Assembly: GCA_019649035.1 (NCBI GenBank)
Contig: BMAT01007328.1
Coordinates: 17,409 to 41,786 of the forward strand
DNA length: 24,378 nt
Direction of reading: 5' to 3'
Source: Elysia marginata
Taxonomy: Eukaryota > Mollusca > Gastropoda > Plakobranchidae
The translations under genes and the position numbers were made by a program. A model generated the notes under the pieces. That model had not been told where the DNA came from and ran no database searches. It saw only the letters and a program-made list of their open reading frames with translations. This document shows positions 10,195 to 19,009 of the stretch, piece after piece (positions within the stretch are counted from its first letter, which is position 1; each line of letters begins with the position of its first letter).

Positions 10195-10258
<64 letters not shown>

Positions 10259-10275
10259 AAAGTTGTAGTAGTAGG

Positions 10276-10289
10276 CTAGTAGTAATAGC

Positions 10290-10348
<59 letters not shown>

Positions 10349-10762
10349 TAGTAATAATAAAAGTATTAATAGTAGTAGTACTAGTAGTAGTAGCAGCAAT
10401 AGTAGTAGTAATAGTGGTAGCAGTAGTAGTATTAATAGTAGTAGTAATAGTAGTAGTACTGTAGAAGTTTTAGTGTTAGACTAGTAGTAATAGTAGTAGT
10501 AGTAATAGAAGTAGTAGAAGTAGGACTATTTTAGTAGTAATAATAATAATAATAATAATTGAAGTAGTAGTCGAAGTAGTAGTAGTACTAGTTATACTAA
10601 TAGTAATATAGTAGTAGTGCAAGAAGTGGTAGCCGTAGTAGTAGTAATAGTGGTAGCAGTAGTTGTAGTGGTAGTAATAGTAGTAGTAATAGAAGTAGTA
10701 GTAGTACTAGTAATAGTAGTAGTGGGAATAGTAGGAGTAGCAGCACTAGTTGAAGTAGTAGA
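10276..10762. repeat. Higher-order repeat unit 1 (487 bp)
   Basis: First unit of the tandem duplication within the AGT tract. It differs from unit 2 by small triplet gains and losses, for example a longer pure AGT run near 10290-10340 and ACTGTAGAAG (about 10458-10467), where unit 2 reads AGTAGAAG. Confidence 0.8.
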
Positions 10763-10776
10763 CTAGTAGTAATAGC

Positions 10777-10823
<47 letters not shown>

Positions 10824-11250
10824 TAGTAATAATAAAAGTATTAATAGTAGTAGTACTAGTAGTAGTAGCTGCAATAGTAGTAGTAATAGTGGTAGCAGTA
10901 GTAGTATTAATAGTAGTAGTAATAGTAGTAGTAGAAGTTTTAGTGTTAGACTAGTAGTAATAGTAGTAGTAGTATTAGGAGTAGTAGTGATAGTAGTAGT
11001 AGAAGTAGGACTATTTTAGTAGTAATAGTAATAATAATAATAATTGAAGTAGTAGTCGAAGTAGTAGTAGTACTAGTAATACTAATAGTAATATAGTAGT
11101 AGTGCAAGTAGTAGTAGCCGTAGTAGTAGTAATAGTGGTAGCAGTAGTTGTAGTGGTAGTAATAGTAGTAGTAATAGAAGTAGTAGTAGTAGTACTAGTA
11201 ATAGTAGTAGTGGGAATAGTAGGAGTAGCAGCACTAGTTGTAGTAGTAGT
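10763..11250. repeat. Higher-order repeat unit 2 (about 487 bp)
   Basis: Second unit, starting at the same CTAGTAGTAATAGCA landmark. It ends near the ACTAGTTGTAGTAG junction, where the tract returns to pure AGT. Confidence 0.8.
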
Positions 11251-11266
11251 GGTAGCAGTAGTAGTG

Positions 11267-11318
<52 letters not shown>

Positions 11319-11439
11319 GAGTAGTAGGAGTAGTCAATATGGGGTTGGTGGTGAGGGTGATCTCATTTATTCTAAATTAAGGCTCTGAAAACAAAGTAGT
11401 TGATGATTTGCACTTTAAAGTGTATAGGTAAACACACTG

Positions 11440-11711
11440 TCTTTTTCTTTTTTCTCTCCTTCCTCTCAGTTTGTCAGTCTGTCTGTCCATCTATTTGCCT
11501 GTCTGTCCGTCTGTTTGTCCATCTGTCTGTCTGTCTGTCTGTCTCTTACTCTTTGTCTCTCTCTCTCTCATGTCACTCTTAGTAATTTTTATGTCTTTCT
11601 TACTCTAGTCTGATAGCTGTCAATTGAAAAGGGTTTTTTGTACTTAACGTAATCCTTCCCCGTCATCTTAACTCTCTGTCTCTGTTTTTGCCTTTCTCTC
11701 CTCCCTCTCTG

Positions 11712-11746
<35 letters not shown>

Positions 11747-11935
11747 GTAGCTTTCTCTCTCTCATACCGCTTTAACGCTAGTTTTTCCGTATTTTTCACC
11801 TCAGTTATTACGGATGTCCACAGGGAAGGATTTCTATACTTAACCTCATGCCCCCCCCTCCCTTTTTAACTCTCTGACTCGGTTGTTGTCTTTCTCTCCT
11901 CCCTACCTCTTTCTCTGTCTGTCTGTCTCTATTAG
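11440..11935. repeat. CTGT/CT-rich tract with a roughly 198-bp imperfect period
   Basis: Blocks of (CTGT)n and (CT)n at 11460-11570, 11690-11765 and 11890-11932 are separated by similar spacers. The landmark TTAACTCTCTG occurs at 11668 and 11866, each time followed by a T-rich word, CTTTCTCTCCTCCCT and a (CTGT)n run. Each is preceded by an ACTTAAC word and a C-rich word. This looks like two or three diverged tandem copies. Open frames in it are artefacts. Confidence 0.7.
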
Positions 11936-12130
11936 TAGTAGGAGAAGTCTTAGTAGAAGTAGTAGTAGTAGTAGTAGTAATAGTAGTAGTAGTAGTAATA
12001 ATAGTAGTAGTAGTAATAGTAGTAGTGATAATAATAGTAGTAGTAGTAGCAGTAGTAGTAATAATAATAATGGTAGTAGTAGTGGTAGTCTTAGTAGAAG
12101 TAGTAGTAGTAGTAGTAGTAGTAATAATGT

Positions 12131-12165
<35 letters not shown>

Positions 12166-12234
12166 ATAATAATAGTGGTGGTAGTAGTAATAATAATAGT
12201 AGTAGTAGTAGCAGTAGTAGTAATAATAATAATG

Positions 12235-12306
<72 letters not shown>
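11933..12306. repeat. (AGT)n/(AAT)n microsatellite with internal duplication
   Basis: AGT triplets with AAT, GAT and GGT interruptions. The segment GCAGTAGTAGTAATAATAAT followed by AATGGTAGTAG occurs near 12049-12079 and again near 12210-12240, so part of the tract was duplicated with a period of about 160 bp. GTCTTAGTAGAAGTAGTAGT also occurs twice (about 11947 and 12088). Poly-Ser and poly-Val frames here are not genes. Confidence 0.9.
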
Positions 12307-14819
12307 TCTTTTGCTAAGGCATTTACAACTTTGTGTTCATTTTTTTATTTTTCGCGCTGCCTAGATCAAAGTGGAAAATTACGCGAAGCTGAAGTTAGTA
12401 ATACTCTGTAACCGGGACTTTGAAACAGTACACTGCAGAAACAAAAAATCCTTAGAACCCGTATGAAGCCGTCTTGGACTTTATTTATTCCTTCTTTTAA
12501 GGGCAGTAGCTCTATATGGTATGCCTTCATTTCATCCAAGGTTAGGTACAATACTGTAAATGCCTGTAGAGATCGTGTGATTGCTGTACGCTTTCTCCTT
12601 GAGTCATTTTTCTTAGTAATGTTATTGTCTGTCGGGGGGGGGGGAGTTGGGAAGCACGTTGTCTAGATCAAGGTTGAAATGAACGGCTACACGTCCCAGA
12701 CGGCAATTAGTAAATGTTCACATGAGTATTGCTTTGCAGACGGCTCCACAAGACTCCACACGGCCTCTGTGCGGCTCCGAACGGTAGGTAGGACTCGATA
12801 AAATTAATGCACTCTTAGCCTCAGCTAAAATAGGATGTGAGGTGTAGCGAACAAAAAAAGTTTTTCTTAGGTAACGAGGCCGTGTGGGCAAAAGTGACTA
12901 CTGAGAACTCAAATTGACAGGTCACAAAGGACACTCCTTGTGAGGCGAAAACGCCGAACATACCACAGCGTATGGGTTAGGTATGAAAGTTTTCATTCTC
13001 AGTACGGTGTGTCCCGAAAACCTCAGGTGAGGGTGTAATTTCAAGGAATCATTCTCTTTTCAACAAACATTAATTCTAAATAATAAGTCATTACCTGGGC
13101 CAAACTGGCAGTGTAGAAACTTACTATATCCAGTATATAATCATTTTTGAAAGAAGATAACTTTATATTCCATAATTAAAACAAACAGGAGAGTCTGAAT
13201 CAATACGCGATGTGTATAGACTGCATGCTACACTCGGCTTAGCGGTGCACAAAAAACGACCTCCGCGTCGCTAAACGCAGAACATTTATAAGAAAATTAT
13301 AGTAAAAAAATATTCATTCACTTGCGCGTGGACGAAGAAAACGTATGACGTAACAATACCTTTAGACAGTGTAGGTTTTACAGCAGACGATTGGCTCACG
13401 TGCCTATTTTTAGATGTCCATCCTGAATTTTTTTCCGCTATGGCCTTCGTCCTCCTGAGCAGGCCCATAGCGCATTTTCTCTACTGCCAGTATGGCGTGC
13501 TCCCCAAATATTCCTAAACGACAGTGCTTTTTCATTTGCCAACAGGAACGATAATTTGCGCTCTAATCTCATTTCCAGTAGAGCATATATAGGCAAAGGT
13601 GAAAAACCCAATTAAAAAACTGATCTCTGACATGGTCTAAGCCTCTAGTCTCCAAATTCTGTCCAGATATTTTTTGATCAGTAAAACTGCATCGGATGTT
13701 TGAAATTTGAATTTCATAAAACGCCTTAAAAAGTAAATTTCTTCCTATTTTGCTTACTTTGGGAACCAAAAGAAGTCCTGGTATCTTTCCACACAATTCA
13801 AATAACTTATGGTACTGGCTGTGTGACATTTAGACTTCATATTAAGTTTTGATCTCAAACCTAAAATGAAAAAAAAATTATATTATGATTTAGTAACCAT
13901 CGACCCAATACGATTTCCGCAACTTTTTCTCACGGAGTGAAAAATTGTTGTCTCAATAATCAAACTGAAAATCATAAAATTGTTATACCTTTACAGAACT
14001 ATCCAAGGCGCCATACATAGAAATATGAAAACACAGAAAAAAAACCCACACAAAACAAAACAGAATACAACATCCGTAAAAGAGCAAAGTGTATTATTTC
14101 AATCAGAGACATATCTAAATAAAAAAAAAAAGTTATTAAAACCCGTTATTTGAAATTCATACGCGTGACATACCAGGATATGGATTTGACCAAATGCGCT
14201 CTTAAAAATACAAAATTAACTTAGTCTTTAAAGAAAAAAATTCTCCACAAAAACGTCTTACGTTACCAGCGCAAAAGTCCATTATTGTTATTAAAATCGA
14301 TTAAACGTCGAACAAAGTGTCAATCTGATGAGTTAAAAGCTGCGGTATCATCTTCTAGCTCAGGCATTTTAATTTCTCAGAGCGTTAAATCTTTCGCGAA
14401 TCGGAAAAGTAGCAAACGATAATTATTCCAATCTAATTCTCTGTCCTCTAGGAAATCTTCTGTCATTATTTCGCTTCTTTGCTCTGATGCAGGGGCAGTT
14501 TTTGAAAAAGTCAGATACAACAAAAAAAATTAAATTGATTAAAACGAGTTCGTCTTCTTGTCACGAATTTCTCCGATAAGATGTTTTAATGCAAAAGAAT
14601 GAATGTAGAAAACAGGGAAATTGAGACAAATATCTTCAGAGCTCAGTTAAAAAAACATAAAAACCAAAAAAAGCTTCCTGCTCAGAGAAAAAAAAACAAC
14701 TTCCTCCGGATATTATACTGGCTATAAATCGTTCCCAGAGATGTTAACGCACAAAACTAAAAACTCTGAATTGTGATATCAACGGTGACAGAAATAAAAC
14801 AAAAGACAACAGCAATAAA
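12307..14819. other. Unassigned intergenic DNA
   Basis: About 2.5 kb without a supported gene. It holds a G run at 12631-12642, a short GC-rich island with splice-like borders at 12740-12783 (separate entry), a CRE-like TGACGTAA near 13346, and many A runs from 13870 on. The minus-strand frame of 86 residues near 13569-13829 shows no motif I can name. Confidence 0.45.
12740..12783 (+). other. Candidate 44-bp micro-exon (speculative)
   Basis: A GC-rich 44-bp stretch, with CGGCTCC twice, is bordered on the left by TGAGTATTGCTTTGCAG, a good 3' splice site. On the right it is bordered by ACG|GTAGGT, an acceptable 5' splice site. All this lies in AT-rich DNA about 2.9 kb upstream of the receptor start on the same strand. 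It could be a non-coding 5' exon of the receptor. It could equally be chance; no other support exists. Confidence 0.15.
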
Positions 14820-14867
14820 AGTAGTAATAACGATAACAATAATAATAATAATAATAATAATATAATG

Positions 14868-14919
<52 letters not shown>

Positions 14920-15058
14920 TAGTAATAATTGTAATGATAACATAAGTAGTGGTAGTAGCAGCAGCAGCAGTAGTGGTAGTAGTAGTAGTAGTAGAAGAAG
15001 AAGTAATAGTAGTGGTAGTAATGTAGTAGTAGTAGAGGTACTAGTAGTAGTATTAGTG

Positions 15059-15114
<56 letters not shown>

Positions 15115-15233
15115 TGTGGTGGTGGTGGTAGAAGTACTAGTATAAGTAAACTAATAATGATAATAATAACAACAACAATAATAATAACAATAATAATATT
15201 AAAAATAATCATAATGCTTATAATAATAATTAT
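14820..15233. repeat. Compound (AAT)n-(AGT)n-(AAT/AAC)n microsatellite
   Basis: AAT-type triplets (14835-14950) pass into AGT with GCA, GGT and GAA interruptions (14950-15115), then GGT (15118-15130), then AAT/AAC (15150-15225). The 204-residue minus-strand frame here is Ile/Leu/Tyr-rich repeat translation. The tract ends about 320 bp before the predicted 5' edge of the receptor's first coding exon. Confidence 0.95.
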
Positions 15234-15239
15234 TATCAT

Positions 15240-15557
15240 AATGGCGATGTAAATTGTCCGTATTGCGTACGATGTGACACAAACAGGCACAAACATCACC
15301 ATGACAACATTCACGTTAAAACTTATCAACGCAAAGCAAAATAATATTTTACATTCACAAAAAGATATCAATAGTAATATTCAATACCAAGATTTGGTTG
15401 TTTCCTAAGTTCAAACCATTTTACCCCAGAAATATGAAAGGTGGATCTAATTTAGACAGAATCACTACTTAGCCCTCGTAGAAGACTTGCCTCTTTATCT
15501 TTATTTATACAATGGCAACCTTAGTTTATGAAAAAAAAAATAGAATTTCTTGTTTCA
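15240..15557. other. Unassigned DNA upstream of the receptor exon
   Basis: No coding feature. If the first coding exon is preceded by a spliced 5'UTR exon, this is intron. If not, it would be the promoter region. TATTTATACAATGG at about 15502-15515 is a weak TATA-like word. Confidence 0.35.
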
Positions 15558-15558
15558 G
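15542..15558 (+). other. Candidate 3' splice site ahead of the first coding exon
   Basis: AGAATTTCTTGTTTCAG ends at 15558 with a short polypyrimidine tract, a good acceptor. The transcript may therefore have an upstream non-coding exon, with this exon beginning at 15559. A second possibility is CCAACTTTCAG ending at 15591. Both lie in the 5'UTR and do not change the protein. Confidence 0.4.
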
Positions 15559-15650
15559 TGCTGAAACTATTATTTATATACCAACTTTCAGGCCAATGCT
15601 ATTGCGGTATCTACTGTAGCAAGTAGTTTCCCCCTCTGACTTCTTAAGCC

Positions 15651-15953
15651 ATGTCCGAACTATGGGAGAACACGACAACAGACGCCAACCGTACCAACCG
15701 AACCGGCGAGGAAGATAACGGATCGAGATTCGGAGGCAACCGGTTCCGATTCCCGGTTCCTGACGATGGTTACTACGCAGTCTTTGACATCTTTCAAATG
15801 ACGGTACTTACTACAACGCTGGTTTTGTCAAGTATCGGTAACGGATTCGTTGTGTGGACGTCCAGCAAGAACGTCATCCAGCGGCAGTACGCCCGTCTTC
15901 ACGTTCTCCTGGTTTCCCTGGCGCTCAGTGATCTGCTCCAGGGGCCTTGTCAG
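15651..15953 (+). CDS. Class A GPCR, first coding exon (N-terminus, TM1, most of TM2)
   Basis: It encodes residues 1-101 of a rhodopsin-like receptor. ATG at 15651 has G at -3 and follows an in-frame TAA at 15645-15647, so the start is well defined. Residues 1-40 are an extracellular tail without a clear signal peptide, with four N-glycosylation sequons (NTT at 7, NRT at 13, NRT at 16, NGS at 23). TM1 spans about residues 44-70 and contains SSIGNGFVVW, with the class-typical Gly-Asn (Asn1.50). A short basic loop (SSKNVIQRQYARLH) leads into TM2 with LLVSLALSDLL, where Asp is residue 2.50 of the sodium site. The frame ends at CAG|GTAAGG, a near-consensus donor in phase 0 (GT at 15954). The two codons that follow in frame before the stop are intron. 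The exon is clearly richer in GC than its surroundings. It joins to 19010-19143. Ligand unknown: a plasma-membrane G-protein-coupled receptor is certain as a class, its subfamily is not. Confidence 0.93.
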
Positions 15954-15961
15954 GTAAGGTG

Positions 15962-16215
15962 ATGGTGATAATAAGACTTATAATAGTAATAACAACAACA
16001 ATAATAATAACAAAAATAATAATGATAGGAATAATAATCAATATTAACAACAATAACAATAATGATGATGATAAAAATAAAAATAATAATAATAATAGTA
16101 AAATATGCAATAAAATTTTTTTTATAAACAATAACGATAGCAAATACAGCAAAAACAATGATAACAATAATAGTAATAATAAGAATAAGAATAAGAATTA
16201 AAAAAAATAAGAATA
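15962..16215. repeat. (AAT/AAC)n-rich low-complexity tract in intron 1
   Basis: Degenerate AAT, AAC, GAT and AAG triplets begin within about ten bases of the splice donor and run about 250 bp. Asn/Lys-rich and Ile-rich frames on the two strands are repeat translation. Confidence 0.85.
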
Positions 16216-16753
16216 TAATAACCATAATTAGAATAACATTAACTAAATACATTGCTATAGCGCCAAGTAAAAAAAAGCAACGAAACAATCAAAGTTCTAC
16301 ACGCCTAACATACCATACAAAATCTCTTTTACTATTCTCCGTACCATCGATGAAGAGGTCACGTAGTAAGAAATGAACACGCTCATTTTTTTTTTATAAA
16401 AGGCCAATTGAGTCAGGCATAGAGGAATGGGCCTTTTTGCAATAGTATATTATTTCCCCGTGCCTGTTTTGAACTTTTTACCCTGTCGGTCATATTGTTA
16501 CTGAATTTTTATACTACTCAGTCGTGTTACAATGTTACATCTATTGTCTCTAAACCCTCAATTGTTTCTATATAATCCTTCCGCATAAAACCAGGCTTAT
16601 AAGATGATTTTTTAAAACACCATATTTAAGCTTTGAAATGCAGTTTCCCGAGTAAAATATTCAATTGATTTTTTTTGTTCTAGTCTTGTAAAGTGCTTGT
16701 GATTGACTCCAAGTATAATCGTAGCAGTTGTTAGCTGTAATCGTCTACCGTTT
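16216..16753. other. Unassigned intron 1 sequence
   Basis: AT-rich, no recognisable feature. Confidence 0.4.
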
Positions 16754-16763
16754 ACCTAAGAAG

Positions 16764-17066
16764 TCAAACCGGCACTGTGGCCTAGCGGTAAGACACTCGC
16801 TCAGAGATCTGGAGGTGCGTGGTTCGATCCCCGGCCGAGTCACACCAAGGACTTTTAAAATTGGTATTAGCAGCTGATCCGCCTAGTGTCTGGCATTATG
16901 AATTCAGTGTTAAGTCTGGTCGGTCCGGTGTCAGGATAATGTGACTGGATGTGGTGTATGCAAGCGCTCGTTACATCACAGTGTGGCAATTTGAATTGTC
17001 CCAAGTGCCGTCTCTGATATAACCTTGAAGTTGACTGGGACGTTGAAATTCAAACAACCAAACCAA
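16764..17066 (+). mobile_element. tRNA-derived SINE, family 1, copy C (in GPCR intron 1)
   Basis: This is the best-preserved copy. It has an A-box-like TGGCCTAGCGGT (16778-16789), a B box GGTTCGATCCC (16821-16831), the shared body and a CAAAC/CCAAA-type 3' tail. A perfect 10-bp target-site duplication ACCTAAGAAG lies at 16754-16763 and 17067-17076. It sits in the same orientation as the receptor. One internal deletion relative to copies A and B removes the CGCTTT word after GTGTGGCA (near 16990). Confidence 0.93.
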
Positions 17067-17199
17067 ACCTAAGAAGGCTGATATAAGATTTTCGACCTCT
17101 TGCCATAATGGTTTCACCATAGAGCATTCTGCAAAAGAAATGTTCAATGTAATGTTTCGTACAACATTATTACTGTATGCTTATACCAAATTTTTCTTG

Positions 17200-18900
17200 C
17201 AGGATCATTGTTTGATTTTTTCACTCCTTAATCTAGTTTCAGAGGTGCATTGCCATATCTGTCAGCGGATATTTCAGTTTTGAATTTCTTTTTCCAAATA
17301 TTGAGTGTGAGAGGTTTTTCTACCTAGGTTATTGATCTCAGAAGTCGTTTCCTTCTAAGATTGCCAAGTCTTTGTCCTTTAAAAAATATTTTAGAGTCGC
17401 CATCTGAGTGTAACTCTTCTTCTTTTCTTCTCTGTTATATTTACAGGCCGTAAGAGATTGTAATCTAACTAATTTCTTGAGTATAGGACTGTCTTTAAGA
17501 TATCTTGTACCTCGCAGATGGTTTCCTTGCAGAACATCTTTGACGTGGATGATATTTTTCTGAATGCATCTCTTAATGTAATGAGAGTTGCCTCGATATG
17601 TTAGATGTCTATTGTTAACTAAAAGCTGGTTATTGAAGTTTTGATCTTGTTGGTTGTCATTTTATCTTAACCATGTGCCTATAACTCTTTAATTCAACAT
17701 GAGCTTTTCATTTCCTATAACCCTCTTAAGATTATTGTAGGACTGAGGAAGGCTGCTTCCGTTCCTAAAGGTTGTGCTGATTTCCTAGCCTATTTTTGTC
17801 CTATTATTCCTCCTTTCCTGTGAGAAGGGCCTCGGTCCATTGTAAACATGCCGCTGATTGTATACAAACAAAGCTGAACATATTTAGTCCTCCATCCTTT
17901 GTTTCGTTACAGAGTAACTTTCTTTTTACTTTCTCAAAGGCCCTTTTTTTAAGAATATTTTTTCTTCGGTAAGGAAAGGAAGAATATTCGGTTGAAAATT
18001 ATTAAAGCTTCGTTTGGCATTCCAATGCTGTTTATAACATGGTTTAGTTTGAATAAATCCAGTGTTTTTAGAAATTGTTACTTCTCCTATAAAAGATACA
18101 TTTTGTCTTGTCCATAAATTTAAGATTCTACTGATTTGCTCCTCTTTAGATTTCCAGTTTCCTTCGACTTCCCCGGCTGGTCTGTTGAGGACAAACGAAA
18201 CGTAGTATCTCTCGTATGGTTTACACTGCACATACTGATTTTGGTTTGTCCCGGGCAGTGGCGTAAAGCTACTAAACGCAATTCCAAGAATAAGAATTTT
18301 TATTCTGTCTAGACTTTCGATATACCAAATATGTCTTAGAGCAGTGGTAGATTTCTACACTAACATTGGCATTTGATTTTTTTTTCTCGTCGAGGTGCAG
18401 TCCTGAGCATAGGCTGAGGACTTTTATTCTTAATAAGATTTCTTTGAAGTCTATTTGATATTTAAAAAAACAAGTGTCGTGTCCTCGGCGTATTGAAGAA
18501 TTTTTAAAGACAACGTAGAGTGCGGTAGAGGTATTCCCTTTATGTTGTTCTGTCTAATGTCTAGTGCTAGTAAAATCACAGTCAGATTAAATAACATCGT
18601 TGATAAGGGTAGCCTTACCGCGACTAACACCATTCATTACAATAGACTGTCGATCAGAAGTATGATTTTCAACTATTTTCTGAAAATTTCGCCGAATCTG
18701 TATAGATTCAATGCCTCCATTATTAGATAAGTTGACACAGTGTCAAACGCCTTGGAGTAGTCCATGCTCAGAGTTATGGTTTCAGTCTTCGGATTTAACA
18801 GCTGGAATTTAACTGTATCCTCCATTTCTCTCATATATGTAGCTAATTCATCTTGATGATCTGTACTTGAGCGCACTTATGAAAATACTGATAATGTTTG
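17200..18900 (-). pseudogene. L1/Tx1-like LINE reverse transcriptase remnant, antisense in GPCR intron 1
   Basis: Read on the minus strand from about 18900 downwards, broken frames give successive parts of a LINE ORF2. Motif A appears as TLSMDYSKAFDTVS (near 18734-18776). A piece of the LSPLLFNL-type motif is visible as MLFNLTVILLALDI. The catalytic box is altered to YAED (18481-18492; YADD is usual), followed by TTLVF. Then come IKILILGIAF and a thumb segment with ILNLWTRQNVSFIGEVTISK (18231 to 17926). A C-terminal segment with NNRHLTYRGNSHYIK and HVKDVLQGN (about 17620-17510) is the tail typical of L1/Tx1-type elements. There are many stops and frameshifts, and the Asp-to-Glu change would by itself be damaging. 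The separate short frames here belong to one dead element. Exact ends are uncertain. Confidence 0.85.
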
Positions 18901-19009
18901 ATTCTGCTATTTTTACTAATCATTGATTACTTCCGATGTATTTACCTAAGTACCTTTCTTTTGACCAACGAAACCAAAGTTGAATTGAACCTCCTTCATG
19001 GCTGTACAG

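Larger units (their letters stand above)
10177..11332. repeat. Long interrupted (AGT)n microsatellite with a 487-bp higher-order repeat
   Basis: About 1.15 kb of AGT/TAG triplets, with interruptions by AAT, GGT, GCAGT, AGAAGT and short unique words. The interruption pattern occurs twice. The landmark CTAGTAGTAATAGCA starts at 10276 and 10763. Shared landmarks such as GTGTTAGACTAGTAGTAATA, GGACTATTTTAGTAGTAATA and TGGGAATAGTAGGAGTAGCA follow in the same order in both units. The poly-Leu/Tyr, poly-Thr and poly-Val frames across the tract on either strand are translated microsatellite, not proteins. Confidence 0.95.
15954..19009 (+). other. GPCR intron 1 (3056 bp, phase 0)
   Basis: It runs from GTAAGG at 15954 to the acceptor CCTCCTTCATGGCTGTACAG ending at 19009. 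It contains an AAT/AAC microsatellite starting a few bases after the donor, a full SINE with target-site duplication, and an antisense decayed LINE. It falls inside TM2, seven residues after Asp2.50. Removing it restores exact class A spacing. Confidence 0.8.

Noticed and set aside
10070-10399. 109-residue minus-strand Leu/Tyr-rich frame
   Set aside because: It is the AGT microsatellite read in one frame; only the last part crosses LINE sequence, in the wrong strand.
11011-11380. Poly-Thr (-) and poly-Val (+) frames
   Set aside because: Pure translation of AGT/ACT triplets; both strands are open because the repeat lacks stops in those frames.
11883-12411. 144-residue Ser/Asn-rich and 128-residue Val/Ile-rich frames
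   Set aside because: Overlapping frames of the same AGT/AAT tract, with no non-repeat domain at either end.
13569-13829. 86-residue minus-strand frame
   Set aside because: It reads like a normal protein composition but has no motif I can name and no splice or promoter context; insufficient to call a gene.
14757-15371. 204-residue minus-strand hydrophobic frame that looks like a membrane protein
   Set aside because: The hydrophobic runs are Ile, Leu and Tyr homopolymers from AAT/AGT repeats, with no loops or motifs.
16778-16840. A functional tRNA gene at the SINE head
   Set aside because: The A and B boxes are present, but the sequence does not fold as a clean cloverleaf with a full acceptor stem, and the same head is shared by three repeats with target-site duplications.
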